DNA from: Candidatus Cloacimonadota bacterium
GTDB lineage: Bacteria > Cloacimonadota > Cloacimonadia > Cloacimonadales > Cloacimonadaceae
Reading direction: 5' to 3'
DNA: 36,275 bases
Assembly: GCA_020532215.1 (NCBI GenBank)
Contig: JAJBBF010000025.1
Location: 1-36,275 of the forward strand
The position numbers and the translations under genes are program-made. A model generated the notes under the pieces. That model saw nothing but the letters and a program-made list of their open reading frames with translations. It did not search any database and had not been told where the DNA came from. Shown piece after piece: positions 9,291 through 16,400 of this stretch; position 1 is the first letter of the stretch; the number at the start of each line of letters is the position of its first letter.

Positions 9291-10217
9291 ATGATGTCCA
9301 AAACGACGAAACGGAGACTGCGGGCGGTGGCGATCTTTGTGATCTTTCTCGCCCTGGCCTGGGCTGGCTACGCGGCGCTGATGCAAAAGGAAAAAGGCCC
9401 CAATTACACGGCTATGTTCAAGGATTCCAGCAAACTGTTTTCTGACTATAAATCACTCAATAAAGCCCAGTTACGGGTCCGCAGCCTGAACATGAACAAC
9501 GCGCTGCTGGAGATGAACGGCATCATCAACACCTATGCCTTGGAAAAACCCCTGCTCAAAAAGCGGGAAAGCAGCTACGGAGCCTATGTTTTCAAGATCG
9601 AGGAAAACAAGCTGCCGGAGATATTCAAGAAGTTCGACGCCATGGGCACCATCGAAAACAACCAGGAGACCGTGGACTCGGCGCTGGTGGTGAAATCGCT
9701 GGTCACGGAAGAGGAAATACTGGCTTCCAAACGCAAGGAACTGGCCGATCTGGAAGCGGTGGGGCAGATCTATGGAAACATCGCCGACCGCAAGGAATAC
9801 CTGATCGGGCAGATCCGGGAGCAGGAAAACCGGGTCAGCGTGCTGCGCCAGGCGAACACCACCCTGCTCTATGTGCAGATGGTCCCCACCATGGGCGGCA
9901 GCAGCGTTTCCACCGTGCGCAAATTCATCTTCAATTTCGTGGGCGCCCTGGTGGTGCTGTTCGTGGCGATAATCCTGGCCTATTACGGCACCAAACTGAT
10001 CATGTATCTGCTATCCCTGATGGGAGTTAAAGGCTTCAGCGCCTCCGGCATGGGCGGCTCTTACCAATACGGCGGCTATGGCAACTACTCGAACCGCTAT
10101 TATTCCCGCTATGGTTCCAGCCGCAGCAAACGCAAGGTGAAACGGATCTACAAAGACAAGCCCGGAGCCGGCAAGGAAAGCGGCGAAGAAGCCAAACCCG
10201 ATGACAGCAACAAGTAA
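9291..10217 (+). CDS. DUF4349-like membrane protein with Gly/Tyr-rich tail
   Basis: The 308-aa protein has an N-terminal membrane anchor (about 10-30), an extracytoplasmic region with a predicted coiled coil (roughly 130-185: ELADLEAV, then REQENRVSVLRQ) and a second long membrane segment (about 215-245). This architecture resembles DUF4349 proteins, whose function is unknown. After the second helix comes a Gly/Tyr/Ser-rich stretch and then a strongly basic tail ending in Lys/Glu-rich residues. The family call is by resemblance, not secure. It starts 4 bp after recN with GAGG just upstream; ATG 9294 is an equally possible start. The NfeD-like gene follows 15 bp later, so the two may share an envelope role. 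Confidence 0.65.
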   Translation: MMSKTTKRRLRAVAIFVIFLALAWAGYAALMQKEKGPNYTAMFKDSSKLFSDYKSLNKAQLRVRSLNMNNALLEMNGIINTYALEKPLLKKRESSYGAYVFKIEENKLPEIFKKFDAMGTIENNQETVDSALVVKSLVTEEEILASKRKELADLEAVGQIYGNIADRKEYLIGQIREQENRVSVLRQANTTLLYVQMVPTMGGSSVSTVRKFIFNFVGALVVLFVAIILAYYGTKLIMYLLSLMGVKGFSASGMGGSYQYGGYGNYSNRYYSRYGSSRSKRKVKRIYKDKPGAGKESGEEAKPDDSNK

Positions 10218-10232
10218 AACCTGGGGGAACCA

Positions 10233-10679
10233 ATGATTGCCATACAACCCTGGCACGTATGGATAATTTTGGGGATCATTTTCGTGATCGTTGAGATCTT
10301 TGATCCCGCCTTTTTCTTTATCGCTCTGGGCATCGGCGCCATCGCCACGGGGCTGCTCAGCCTCCTGAATCCGGTTGGGGGAAGCATTCCGCTGCAGATA
10401 GTTATCTTCGCGATTCTCAGCTTTGTTACCTTCCTCTTCACCCGCAAACTGGGGAAAAGGGTGCTGCGCAACACCGGCGGGGAAACCAATGTTTTCGCCC
10501 TCAAGGGCAAAACCGGCAAAATCTCCAAGGCCATCCCCGCTGAGGGGAGGGGTTACGTGAAGATCGGCGGCGAAGAATGGGTGGCGGTTGCTGCCGACGC
10601 CAAAGCCATCGAAGCTGACGCCAAGGTTACAGTTCTGGAGATCGATGGCAACAAGCTGGTAGTGGAAAAAACAGAATAA
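10233..10679 (+). CDS. NfeD-like membrane protein (short form)
   Basis: This 148-aa protein has two or three N-terminal hydrophobic segments (about 8-75, with a characteristic FVIVEIFDPAFFF stretch) and a C-terminal beta-rich domain (about 90-148, GKTGKISKAI through EEWVAVAADAK) that matches the small OB-fold of NfeD proteins. It lacks the serine-protease half of long NfeD proteins. Short NfeD proteins usually work beside a stomatin/flotillin partner in membrane organisation, but no such partner is adjacent here. It is the last gene of the plus-strand run and faces the exonuclease gene across the long hairpin. Confidence 0.85.
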   Translation: MIAIQPWHVWIILGIIFVIVEIFDPAFFFIALGIGAIATGLLSLLNPVGGSIPLQIVIFAILSFVTFLFTRKLGKRVLRNTGGETNVFALKGKTGKISKAIPAEGRGYVKIGGEEWVAVAADAKAIEADAKVTVLEIDGNKLVVEKTE

Positions 10680-10779
10680 CCACAGCGCGCCCGCGCCGCT
10701 ACATACGAACTGGCGCCGCTGGTAGTACAGCTGCGCCAGGTTCCAAGGCCAGCCAACCAGGCTGATCCAACCCAATACG

Positions 10780-10868
10780 GCTCCTATTATCATTACGGGA
10801 TAAATACGGGATCAATACGGATGAAATCCGTATTGATCCCGTATTTATCCCGTAATGATGCTGGGAGC
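10780..10868. repeat. long near-perfect hairpin built of 11-bp units
   Basis: A perfect 34-bp arm (10789-10822) is followed by a 3-base loop GAA (10823-10825) and its exact complement (10826-10859). After a short mismatched bulge, five more pairs (GCTCC at 10780-10784 with GGAGC at 10864-10868) extend the stem. Each arm contains three related units, TACGGGATAAA, TACGGGATCAA and TACGGATGAAA, and one further CAATACGG lies just outside at 10773-10780. It sits between convergent genes and may act as a two-way transcription stop, although neither end has a T tract. It could instead be an interspersed palindromic repeat of this genome. Confidence 0.9.
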
Positions 10869-10879
10869 GAAAGAGGAAA

Positions 10880-12061
10880 TCAGCGACCGGAGATCCGGTC
10901 CAGTTTGTTTTGGAGGCGCAGCACCCTTTTTTCCAGTTCCCGGACCTGGCGTTCGCTGATCAAAGGCCGGTTCAGGTGCCAGCGCAGGAGTTTTTGGGCA
11001 AGCTCCAGGGCGTTGGGATATTCCCGGCGTTTTTCCAGCAGTTTCGCGTGTTCCAGCATTCCGCCGGGATGGTCGAGGCTGGAAGCCAGGGCAAAACAGC
11101 TTTCCGCGGCTTCCAGATCGCCCTCCTTTTTATTGATCAGCCCCAGTTCGCAGGCGATGTCTCCGGAAACATGATCCTGGGCGAGCAGGTCGGTAAGGAT
11201 GGCGCGGGCCGTTTCCGGGTTTTTCTGGCTGAGGTAGAGTTTGGCCAGGGCGTGGTAATCGATACGGTGGTCGAAGCCCTGGGCGGGGGGATAGCCAACG
11301 CTGTCGCAGATCAGGGCGAACAGCGCGGCGGTGTGCAGGATGTCGAACTGGTTGTGCACGAACACGCGGCGCATCAGCTCGGCCTCGCCGCTGATCAGAA
11401 ACTGGAAGTAGGTTTGGGGGATGAGGCCGCCCTCTATGTCCAGCTCTTTTTCCCGGATGTAGCCCAGGATGTAAAACTCGATGGTTTCCAAGGCGCAGGA
11501 GGGGATCTTGTTTTTCCAGAGGCGGCGGGCGAGGTGGAGCAGGTCGATGTGGATCTTGGAGCGCAGGTCCAGCCAGATGTGGTTGTACAGCAGGCGGGAT
11601 TCCAGGATGGGGATGTCGAAGGTTTTGCCGTTGAAGGTGATCAGCACGGTACGCTGCTCCAGCAGTTCGATCAGGCGGTCGAAAGAGCTCGCCTCGGCTT
11701 CGGGCTCAGGCAAAAAAAGCTGCTCGACCACATAGCGCCCTGCCTCAAAATAGCCCAGGCCGATCATGAAGGCGATGGTCTGGCCGCGCCCCAAGCCGGT
11801 TGTTTCGAGGTCCAGCACCAGAATGTCCTCCGGCCTGATCCGCTGCCCGGGATCGAGGCCCGCCCACTGCAAAAAGACCTCAGGTATCTCCTGGGGATAG
11901 AGCGGCAGCCCGTCAACCTCGGTGAAGCGGTCGTAGAAGGCGCGGGTGCAGAAATAGGGAAAATCCGCGTGGGCGGAAAAATCCCCTTCCAGCGTGGCGC
12001 GCAGAGTGTCGCGGATCAACTGGCGGAGTTCCAGGTTATAGTCTTCCCGTTCAATGTTCAC
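10880..12061 (-). CDS. YprB-like DEDDh exonuclease with TPR-like tail
   Basis: The 393-aa protein has an RNase H-like 3'-5' exonuclease domain (about 75-255). Its acidic metal ligands are visible: D84 and E86 in LDLETTG, D149 in FNGKTFDIP, and H236/D240 in HNQFD, the last giving the DEDDh pattern. The C-terminal 120 residues are helical with TPR-like repeats (LAKLYL, EAAESCFALA, ALELAQKLL). Bacillus YprB has the same nuclease-plus-TPR arrangement and unknown substrate. Cytoplasmic; whether the target is RNA or DNA is unknown. A terminator stands between this start codon and the upstream COX24-like gene, so it probably has separate or reduced expression. Confidence 0.85.
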   Translation of the reverse strand: MNIEREDYNLELRQLIRDTLRATLEGDFSAHADFPYFCTRAFYDRFTEVDGLPLYPQEIPEVFLQWAGLDPGQRIRPEDILVLDLETTGLGRGQTIAFMIGLGYFEAGRYVVEQLFLPEPEAEASSFDRLIELLEQRTVLITFNGKTFDIPILESRLLYNHIWLDLRSKIHIDLLHLARRLWKNKIPSCALETIEFYILGYIREKELDIEGGLIPQTYFQFLISGEAELMRRVFVHNQFDILHTAALFALICDSVGYPPAQGFDHRIDYHALAKLYLSQKNPETARAILTDLLAQDHVSGDIACELGLINKKEGDLEAAESCFALASSLDHPGGMLEHAKLLEKRREYPNALELAQKLLRWHLNRPLISERQVRELEKRVLRLQNKLDRISGR

Positions 12062-12070
12062 AGCAAAGCC

Positions 12071-12094
12071 AAAAAAGCCACCCCGAAGGGTGGC
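12071..12094 (-). terminator. rho-independent terminator with TTCG tetraloop
   Basis: Read on the minus strand, GCCACCC (12094-12088), loop TTCG and GGGTGGC (12083-12077) form a perfect 7-bp stem with an extra-stable tetraloop, followed by six T residues (12076-12071). It terminates the HU/COX24-like transcript 6 bp past the small gene's stop. Confidence 0.9.
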
Positions 12095-12100
12095 CGCAAT

Positions 12101-12190
12101 TTATTTCTTTTTATGGCGATTCTTGCGCAGGCGTTTTTTGCGTTTATGAGTGGCGATTTTATGTCTTTTTTTCTTCTTTCCGCAAGGCAT
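12101..12190 (-). CDS. 29-aa AURKAIP1/COX24-family ribosomal-type protein
   Basis: A 29-residue reading frame starts with MPCGKKKK and ends in NRHKKK; 18 of its residues are Lys, Arg or His and there are no acidic residues. Spacing and composition (KKKKRHKI, then KRKKRLRKN) match the small proteins annotated as AURKAIP1/COX24 domain in Bacteroidota, related to mycobacterial bS22 and mitochondrial mS38, which sit on the small ribosomal subunit. It is too short for most gene finders. It starts 11 bp after the HU stop codon, and a perfect terminator follows it, which supports a real, expressed gene. The ribosomal role is known for relatives and inferred here. Confidence 0.85.
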   Translation of the reverse strand: MPCGKKKKRHKIATHKRKKRLRKNRHKKK

Positions 12191-12201
12191 TTTGGCTCAC
12201 T

Positions 12202-12492
12202 CTACTCTTTGATGTTGAGGTCGATGACCGTGTTTTTGAATTCGCGGGAAAACTTGAAAGTGGGCACGGTCCGGGCGGGAACAGGTACTTTCTCTTCGGT
12301 CTTGGGGTTGCGGCCCATGCGGGGTTTGCGGGTTTTAAGGCGGAAGGTGCCAAAACCGCGGATTTCGATGTGATGGCCCTTGCCCAGGCTGTCCTTGATC
12401 GATTGCAGCAGGGAATCAACCACCACTGCAACATCCTTGCGGATGATGCCGGTATTCTCTGAGATCACTTTTACCAGATCTGCTTTTGTCAT
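12202..12492 (-). CDS. HU/IHF-family DNA-binding protein
   Basis: This 96-aa histone-like protein bends DNA and organises the nucleoid. It begins with the HU-type MTKADLVKVI helix, has the IRGFGTF turn (44-50) and the beta-arm motif GRNPKT with the intercalating proline (P63). The ribosome site AAAGGAG lies about 8 bp before the ATG. It is followed 11 bp later by the 29-aa ribosomal-type gene and the shared terminator, forming a two-gene operon. HU and IHF subunits cannot be told apart reliably from sequence alone; the length and the GRNP arm fit either. Confidence 0.95.
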   Translation of the reverse strand: MTKADLVKVISENTGIIRKDVAVVVDSLLQSIKDSLGKGHHIEIRGFGTFRLKTRKPRMGRNPKTEEKVPVPARTVPTFKFSREFKNTVIDLNIKE

Positions 12493-12964
12493 GTGTTTCT
12501 CCTTTATATTGTAAGCTTGGGATCGCTGATGCGCGGGTTATATATTCAATAAGATACTCAAAATTATAAGCTTAGGTTTGTGTCAAGAAAAAAAACGGAT
12601 AGCGGACGCAAACCCGGCCGCAGATACCGGGGATAGTGGTGCAGCAACGCAGTCTGAAGGCTGCGCGCAAGGGCCGGGGGTTGAGAAAAGGCTTCTTTCA
12701 AACGAGGGTGCAGCCGTTAGGCATTTCTCTCTTGGTAAGCGTGAGCCAGCGTGCCATTCCGGGATGGCGTCCGTGCCCCTGCGTGCCGGCGCACGCTTCC
12801 CTGAATGACGATCCGAGGCTTTTTGGTTCATAGTTCTGCAGTCATCTTGTTCCCCAAGCCACCCGGTTTAAATGAGAGCCCAAACAATGGGTATTGGAAT
12901 GAACCGCGGTCTTTCACATCAGGCTTTTGGTGCGGTTTTAGCGCCGGCTGAATCCGCGGCCGGG
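12493..12964. other. 472-bp intergenic region with palindromic element
   Basis: No gene is convincing. The left 100 bp is AT-rich and holds the HU promoter. The middle has a REP-like palindromic structure: CATTCCGGGA (12755-12764) is complementary at nine of ten positions to TCCCTGAATG (12798-12807), and it encloses the perfect stem GCGTGC-CGGC-GCACGC (12781-12796). The last 75 bp (about 12889-12961) resemble the 3' end and downstream flank of the MFS gene at 14504-14582. Confidence 0.6.
12563..12597 (-). promoter_or_regulatory. probable promoter region of the HU operon
   Basis: A perfect TATAAT (complement of 12563-12568) lies about 70 bp before the HU start. At the standard 17-bp distance only TTTTCT is found. 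A perfect TTGACA (complement of 12581-12586) is just 12 bp from the TATAAT, so the exact pairing is unclear. Confidence 0.35.
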
Positions 12965-14302
12965 TTACCAATCCCGCAATCCGGTGTAGGATCCTTCCAG
13001 GTCAGACAGGCTGAGGCAGCGGTATTCGATCCGGTGATCGGGAAACTGTTTGCGGATATTTTCCGCCTTTCGGATCAGCCGTTCCCTGCGCAGGTTCTTT
13101 TTTTGCAGCTTGATCTCGGCCAGGACCAGCAGTTTGGCGGCGGAGTTGATGGCCACGAGGTCGATCTGGTTGGTGAAGCCTTTTTCCCAGTAGGAGCCCA
13201 CCCGGTTGAAGTTCCCGCTTTGCAGGCAGATGTCCGCGAACAGCCGTTCCAGCCAGTAGCCGGCTAATTGGGGATATTGCTCGGTGAAGCGCTGTTTCAG
13301 ATAGGCGGTGTTGGAGCTTTCGATGGCGCTGCGGTAGCGGTGGAAATAGGCGAACCAGAAGGCCAGGAAGGGTTCGTTGAGCTTGTATTTCACCGAGCGG
13401 CTGCCTGGTTTGGCGTTGAAGGGGCGATACTGCGTAATGAGGCTGTAATCGTTTTCCAGCCGGGCCAGATGCCCACCCACGCCGCTTTCCAGCACAGATT
13501 CGATCTCCACCCGGGAGGTTTTGCCGGCAGCAATGAGTTCCAGGATGGAAAAATACACCGCGTGATCCCTGCCGAATTCTTCGATCAGGAGGTTTTTCCC
13601 CTCCTCGGCAAAGACCGAGTAATCGGAGAAGATCAGGTCCACCGCCCGGTCCCGGGTGAGGGCGTGGTTGTCCCTTAAAATCTCCAGATAGCGGGGGATC
13701 GCGCCGCTGAGAATGTAACAGGACAGCAGGTTGTCGGCCGAATAGGCCTGGTCTTCAGTCAGGATCTCGGCCAGGGTCGCGATGGGAAAGGCTTTGAGGT
13801 TGATCACCAGGTCCGCCCGGCCGTAGAGGGGCTGGCCGTGATCCAGAAAGATCCTGTGCATCATCGAATAGACAGAGCCGGAGACGATCAGATGCAGATG
13901 GCTGTTCTCTTTGCGGGAATCCCAAAGATTTTGGAACTCCGCCAAAAAAGCGGGACTGACTTGCGCGAGTTCCTGAAACTCATCGACCACCACAGTCAGT
14001 TCGCGCGTTTCCGTCCAATCGAAGAGCAGGTGAAAGAGGTCGATCAGCCGGGTGATCCTGCCCGGTATCCGGCGCTGGAAACTTTCCCTGATGTAACCGA
14101 TGAACTCCTCGCAGAGGATCTCCTCGCTCTTGCGGGAGATGAAGAAATAGAGGTTGTCGCGGTCCAGGCAAAACTGCCTGATCAGCCGGGTCTTGCCGAT
14201 CCTGCGCCTGCCGGTGATCACCGACAACCGGGATGAGCTTTGGAGCTGCGCGTGCACCTTTTGAAGGGCTTCGAGCTCATTGGCACGGTCGTAGAAACGC
14301 AT
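12965..14302 (-). CDS. AAA ATPase with DUF234-type nuclease-like C-terminus
   Basis: The 445-aa protein belongs to the STAND-like ATPase group common in archaea and scattered through anaerobic bacteria. Walker A is GRRRIGKT (31-38) and Walker B is LTVVVDEFQEL (102-112), with an SGS sensor (in HLIVSGS) further on. A winged-helix-like stretch (about 240-300) precedes the DUF234-type region (about 345-440), where NQIDLVAI and VLAEIK give a D...ExK pattern like PD-(D/E)XK nucleases. Function is unknown for the family; regulatory, defence and mobile-element roles have been proposed. The ATG directly abuts a 35-bp dyad, and there is only a weak GGTGG upstream. Related sequences flank the gene, which suggests it was inserted here. 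Confidence 0.85.
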   Translation of the reverse strand: MRFYDRANELEALQKVHAQLQSSSRLSVITGRRRIGKTRLIRQFCLDRDNLYFFISRKSEEILCEEFIGYIRESFQRRIPGRITRLIDLFHLLFDWTETRELTVVVDEFQELAQVSPAFLAEFQNLWDSRKENSHLHLIVSGSVYSMMHRIFLDHGQPLYGRADLVINLKAFPIATLAEILTEDQAYSADNLLSCYILSGAIPRYLEILRDNHALTRDRAVDLIFSDYSVFAEEGKNLLIEEFGRDHAVYFSILELIAAGKTSRVEIESVLESGVGGHLARLENDYSLITQYRPFNAKPGSRSVKYKLNEPFLAFWFAYFHRYRSAIESSNTAYLKQRFTEQYPQLAGYWLERLFADICLQSGNFNRVGSYWEKGFTNQIDLVAINSAAKLLVLAEIKLQKKNLRRERLIRKAENIRKQFPDHRIEYRCLSLSDLEGSYTGLRDW

Positions 14303-14337
14303 ATTGTAACCACCGTTACTGTAATGATGGTTACAAT
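14303..14337. promoter_or_regulatory. 35-bp dyad, probable operator of the ATPase gene
   Basis: ATTGTAACCA (14303-14312) is perfectly complementary to TGGTTACAAT (14328-14337), and the 15 bp between them continue the symmetry around base 14320 with a few mismatches. The dyad touches the ATPase start codon and covers its -10 box, so it is placed for repression of transcription. In RNA it could also hide the weak ribosome site. Confidence 0.6.
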
Positions 14338-14363
14338 AAACCTGACCCTGATGTATCTGTCAA
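14333..14363 (-). promoter_or_regulatory. putative promoter of the ATPase gene
   Basis: On the minus strand a perfect TTGACA (complement of 14358-14363) is followed after 19 bp by TATTGT (complement of 14333-14338), overlapping the dyad. An A-rich run lies just upstream of the -35. The leader would be only about 25 nt. Confidence 0.5.
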
Positions 14364-14534
14364 CCTCTTTTTTGGTAGGAGTTTAAAGAGGTATGCCTGG
14401 CAGCACGCCCCAAAAGTGTCGCCAGCAGTTCCAGAGCAAATTTTGGGAACAGGTGTTTGCGCTCGGCAAGCTGTCCAGTGAGACTTCGGAACAACCACTC
14501 TGTGGATATTGGAATCAACCCCGGGACAATCCCA

Positions 14535-15839
14535 TCAGGCTTTGGGCGGTGTTTCCGGCAATGGTTCAGGCGGATCCGCGGATGGGATCACGCTGACTGT
14601 ATGCTGCCATTTGCGGTAATCCCGCAAACTCACCAACGCGGCGGCAAGGAAAAATCCCGCTGCCACCACGAAGACCATGGTGAGGCTGAAAACTTTGAGC
14701 AGCACATATCCCAGCACTGGCGCGATCAAGCCGCGGATGCCGGTCATGGTAACGTGCACGCTCTGGTAGATGGAGGCGTCTTCATCCCCGGCGAAGAAGA
14801 TCGAGCCCATGTTCCAGGTGATGTTCACTCCGGCCATGGCGACTCCGAAAACCGTGTAGGCCGCAAACACGATCACCACAGGCAGCACAGCTTCGCCCTG
14901 CACCAGCGACGAAACCACAAAGAGCAGCGGAAAGACCATCAGCAATCCGAACGCCGCTGCCATGAAACGGAAAGGATGCATCCTGTCGTGGAGTTTGCCG
15001 ATGAAGGGAGACAGCAGCAGAAGGCCCAGCTGGGAAACAATCCCCTTGGCCAGGAAATTGGTGGTGTAGGTAAGCTGCAGCTTGTCCACCAGATAGATGG
15101 GGATGATAGGCTGCATCATGATGAAGCCCATGCCATAGATGGAAAAGCTGCGCTCGAAAGCCGCGAAAGGCTTGTTTTCACGCAGCAGTCTCAAAGTGCC
15201 GCCGATCGGCTCCAGCAATATCCGTTTCCAGTTCGTGGGCCGGCACTCGCGTTTCACCATGGGCTCCTGAATGCGGATCAGGGCCAGGACCGCCGCGCTG
15301 GCAAAGCCGAGAAGACCGGTGACCACCAGGATGAGGCGGAAACTATCTTCCCTCAGGTCGAGCAGACGGCCGGCGATGAAAGTGATGACCAGCGAAACCG
15401 CGATCCCCACGCTGTGAACGATCCCAAACACCCTGGCCCGGCGGCGGGGATTGATGTTGCGTTGATAGATGCTGTTCTGGGCGGGCACGATCAGCGAATT
15501 GGAGGAAAAGAGCAGGCCCAGCAGCACCAGATATTCGTTCATGCTCACCAGCCAGATCGCATAAACCAAAGTAAGCCGGCCGAAGATGCCGGCGATCAGG
15601 AAATAACGCTGTTTATGGCAACTGCGCTCAAACACCCGGGCCCACCAAACGGAGAAGAAATTCGCCACCGGCCAGATCATGGTCATCAGCATCAGCTGCC
15701 AATCCTTGGCGTGCAGAGCCTTGCGGGCGATGATGTCCTGCGTCTGGCTCAGGGAGAGGATAAAACCGTTGAACAGCGCCGCCACCACCAGCAGAATGGC
15801 GGTCCTTCGCTCAACCGGGTTCATGTTCTTCAAGCGCAT
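14535..15839 (-). CDS. major facilitator superfamily transporter
   Basis: The 434-aa protein has about twelve hydrophobic segments in two groups separated by a basic cytoplasmic loop near the middle (REC, RPTNWKR). The loop after the second segment contains WWARVFERSCHKQRY, and between helices 4 and 5 is IYQRNINPRRRARVFG, in the place of the MFS basic motifs. Substrate is not recognisable; a drug- or metabolite-efflux type is plausible. The soluble tail is Pro/Glu-rich (PPEPLPETPPKA). The start at 15839 has AGGA about 13 bp upstream; ATG 15821 is an alternative. It lies 129 bp after the small TM gene and may be co-transcribed with it. A sequence resembling its 3' end recurs at 12889-12961. 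Confidence 0.85.
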   Translation of the reverse strand: MRLKNMNPVERRTAILLVVAALFNGFILSLSQTQDIIARKALHAKDWQLMLMTMIWPVANFFSVWWARVFERSCHKQRYFLIAGIFGRLTLVYAIWLVSMNEYLVLLGLLFSSNSLIVPAQNSIYQRNINPRRRARVFGIVHSVGIAVSLVITFIAGRLLDLREDSFRLILVVTGLLGFASAAVLALIRIQEPMVKRECRPTNWKRILLEPIGGTLRLLRENKPFAAFERSFSIYGMGFIMMQPIIPIYLVDKLQLTYTTNFLAKGIVSQLGLLLLSPFIGKLHDRMHPFRFMAAAFGLLMVFPLLFVVSSLVQGEAVLPVVIVFAAYTVFGVAMAGVNITWNMGSIFFAGDEDASIYQSVHVTMTGIRGLIAPVLGYVLLKVFSLTMVFVVAAGFFLAAALVSLRDYRKWQHTVSVIPSADPPEPLPETPPKA

Positions 15840-15968
15840 GGGGGGATGTTTTTCCTGTTGAAAGTGTTGATTGGCGGCAACTTGCCGGCAAGGCGTTTTA
15901 TGTCAAGCGAGATCGAAACCCCGGCTCTCCTTCCCGAGGATCGGGGCTTGCCACTGGGCGGGTCCGGA

Positions 15969-16388
15969 TCAGTAATCCAGCAGCCCGCGCTGCCGGAGTT
16001 CGATGGTCACCCGGTTTGGCTGTTCGCCGTCTTTCAGAGGACGATAGAGCTTGTCGATGTATTTGCCCTGGAATTCCCGGGTTTGGGCTTCGATCCGGGT
16101 CCGGAAAAAGATGCTGGCGATCTCGATCCCGGCAGCGTCGAACACCTTTACCAGCAGATCGGCCTCCTCTGTCTTTTTGCCCTTGTTTTCGATCTCGTAG
16201 TTGACGCGGATGAAGTTGGTGTCATATTCATCGAAAGCCACGCTGTGGATCACGATGCGCTTGGCGCGGGCCTCGTTGGCAAGCCTCAGATAGACAATGC
16301 CGCCGATGGCAACCAGGATCACCAGCAGCAACAGCGAGCCTTTCAGGCGGTATTTCTTGGGATATTCCAGACGGTCGACAATGGGCAT
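15969..16388 (-). CDS. hypothetical single-TM protein with extracytoplasmic beta domain
   Basis: I do not recognise a named family. The 139-aa protein has a short basic N-terminus, one membrane helix (about 18-35, LLLLVILVAIGGIVYL) and a C-terminal beta-rich domain with FIRVNYEIENKGKKTEEADLLVKVFD. That domain resembles the FxLYD-type or other Ig-like extracytoplasmic domains that handle surface or secretion processes. The ribosome site AAAGGAGGAG is strong and the start clear. It follows the Wzi-like barrel gene by 12 bp, so it is very probably co-transcribed with it and the HTH protein. Confidence 0.75.
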   Translation of the reverse strand: MPIVDRLEYPKKYRLKGSLLLLVILVAIGGIVYLRLANEARAKRIVIHSVAFDEYDTNFIRVNYEIENKGKKTEEADLLVKVFDAAGIEIASIFFRTRIEAQTREFQGKYIDKLYRPLKDGEQPNRVTIELRQRGLLDY

Positions 16389-16400
16389 GAAGCTCCTCCT

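Noticed and set aside
10910-12373. Open frame of about 490 codons on the plus strand
   Set aside because: Antisense to the exonuclease, the 29-aa gene and HU; shadow composition.
14363-14392. ACCTCTTT/AAAGAGGT inverted repeat upstream of the ATPase promoter
   Set aside because: Only 8 bp with a 14-base loop and no T tract in a useful position; too weak to call a terminator or operator.
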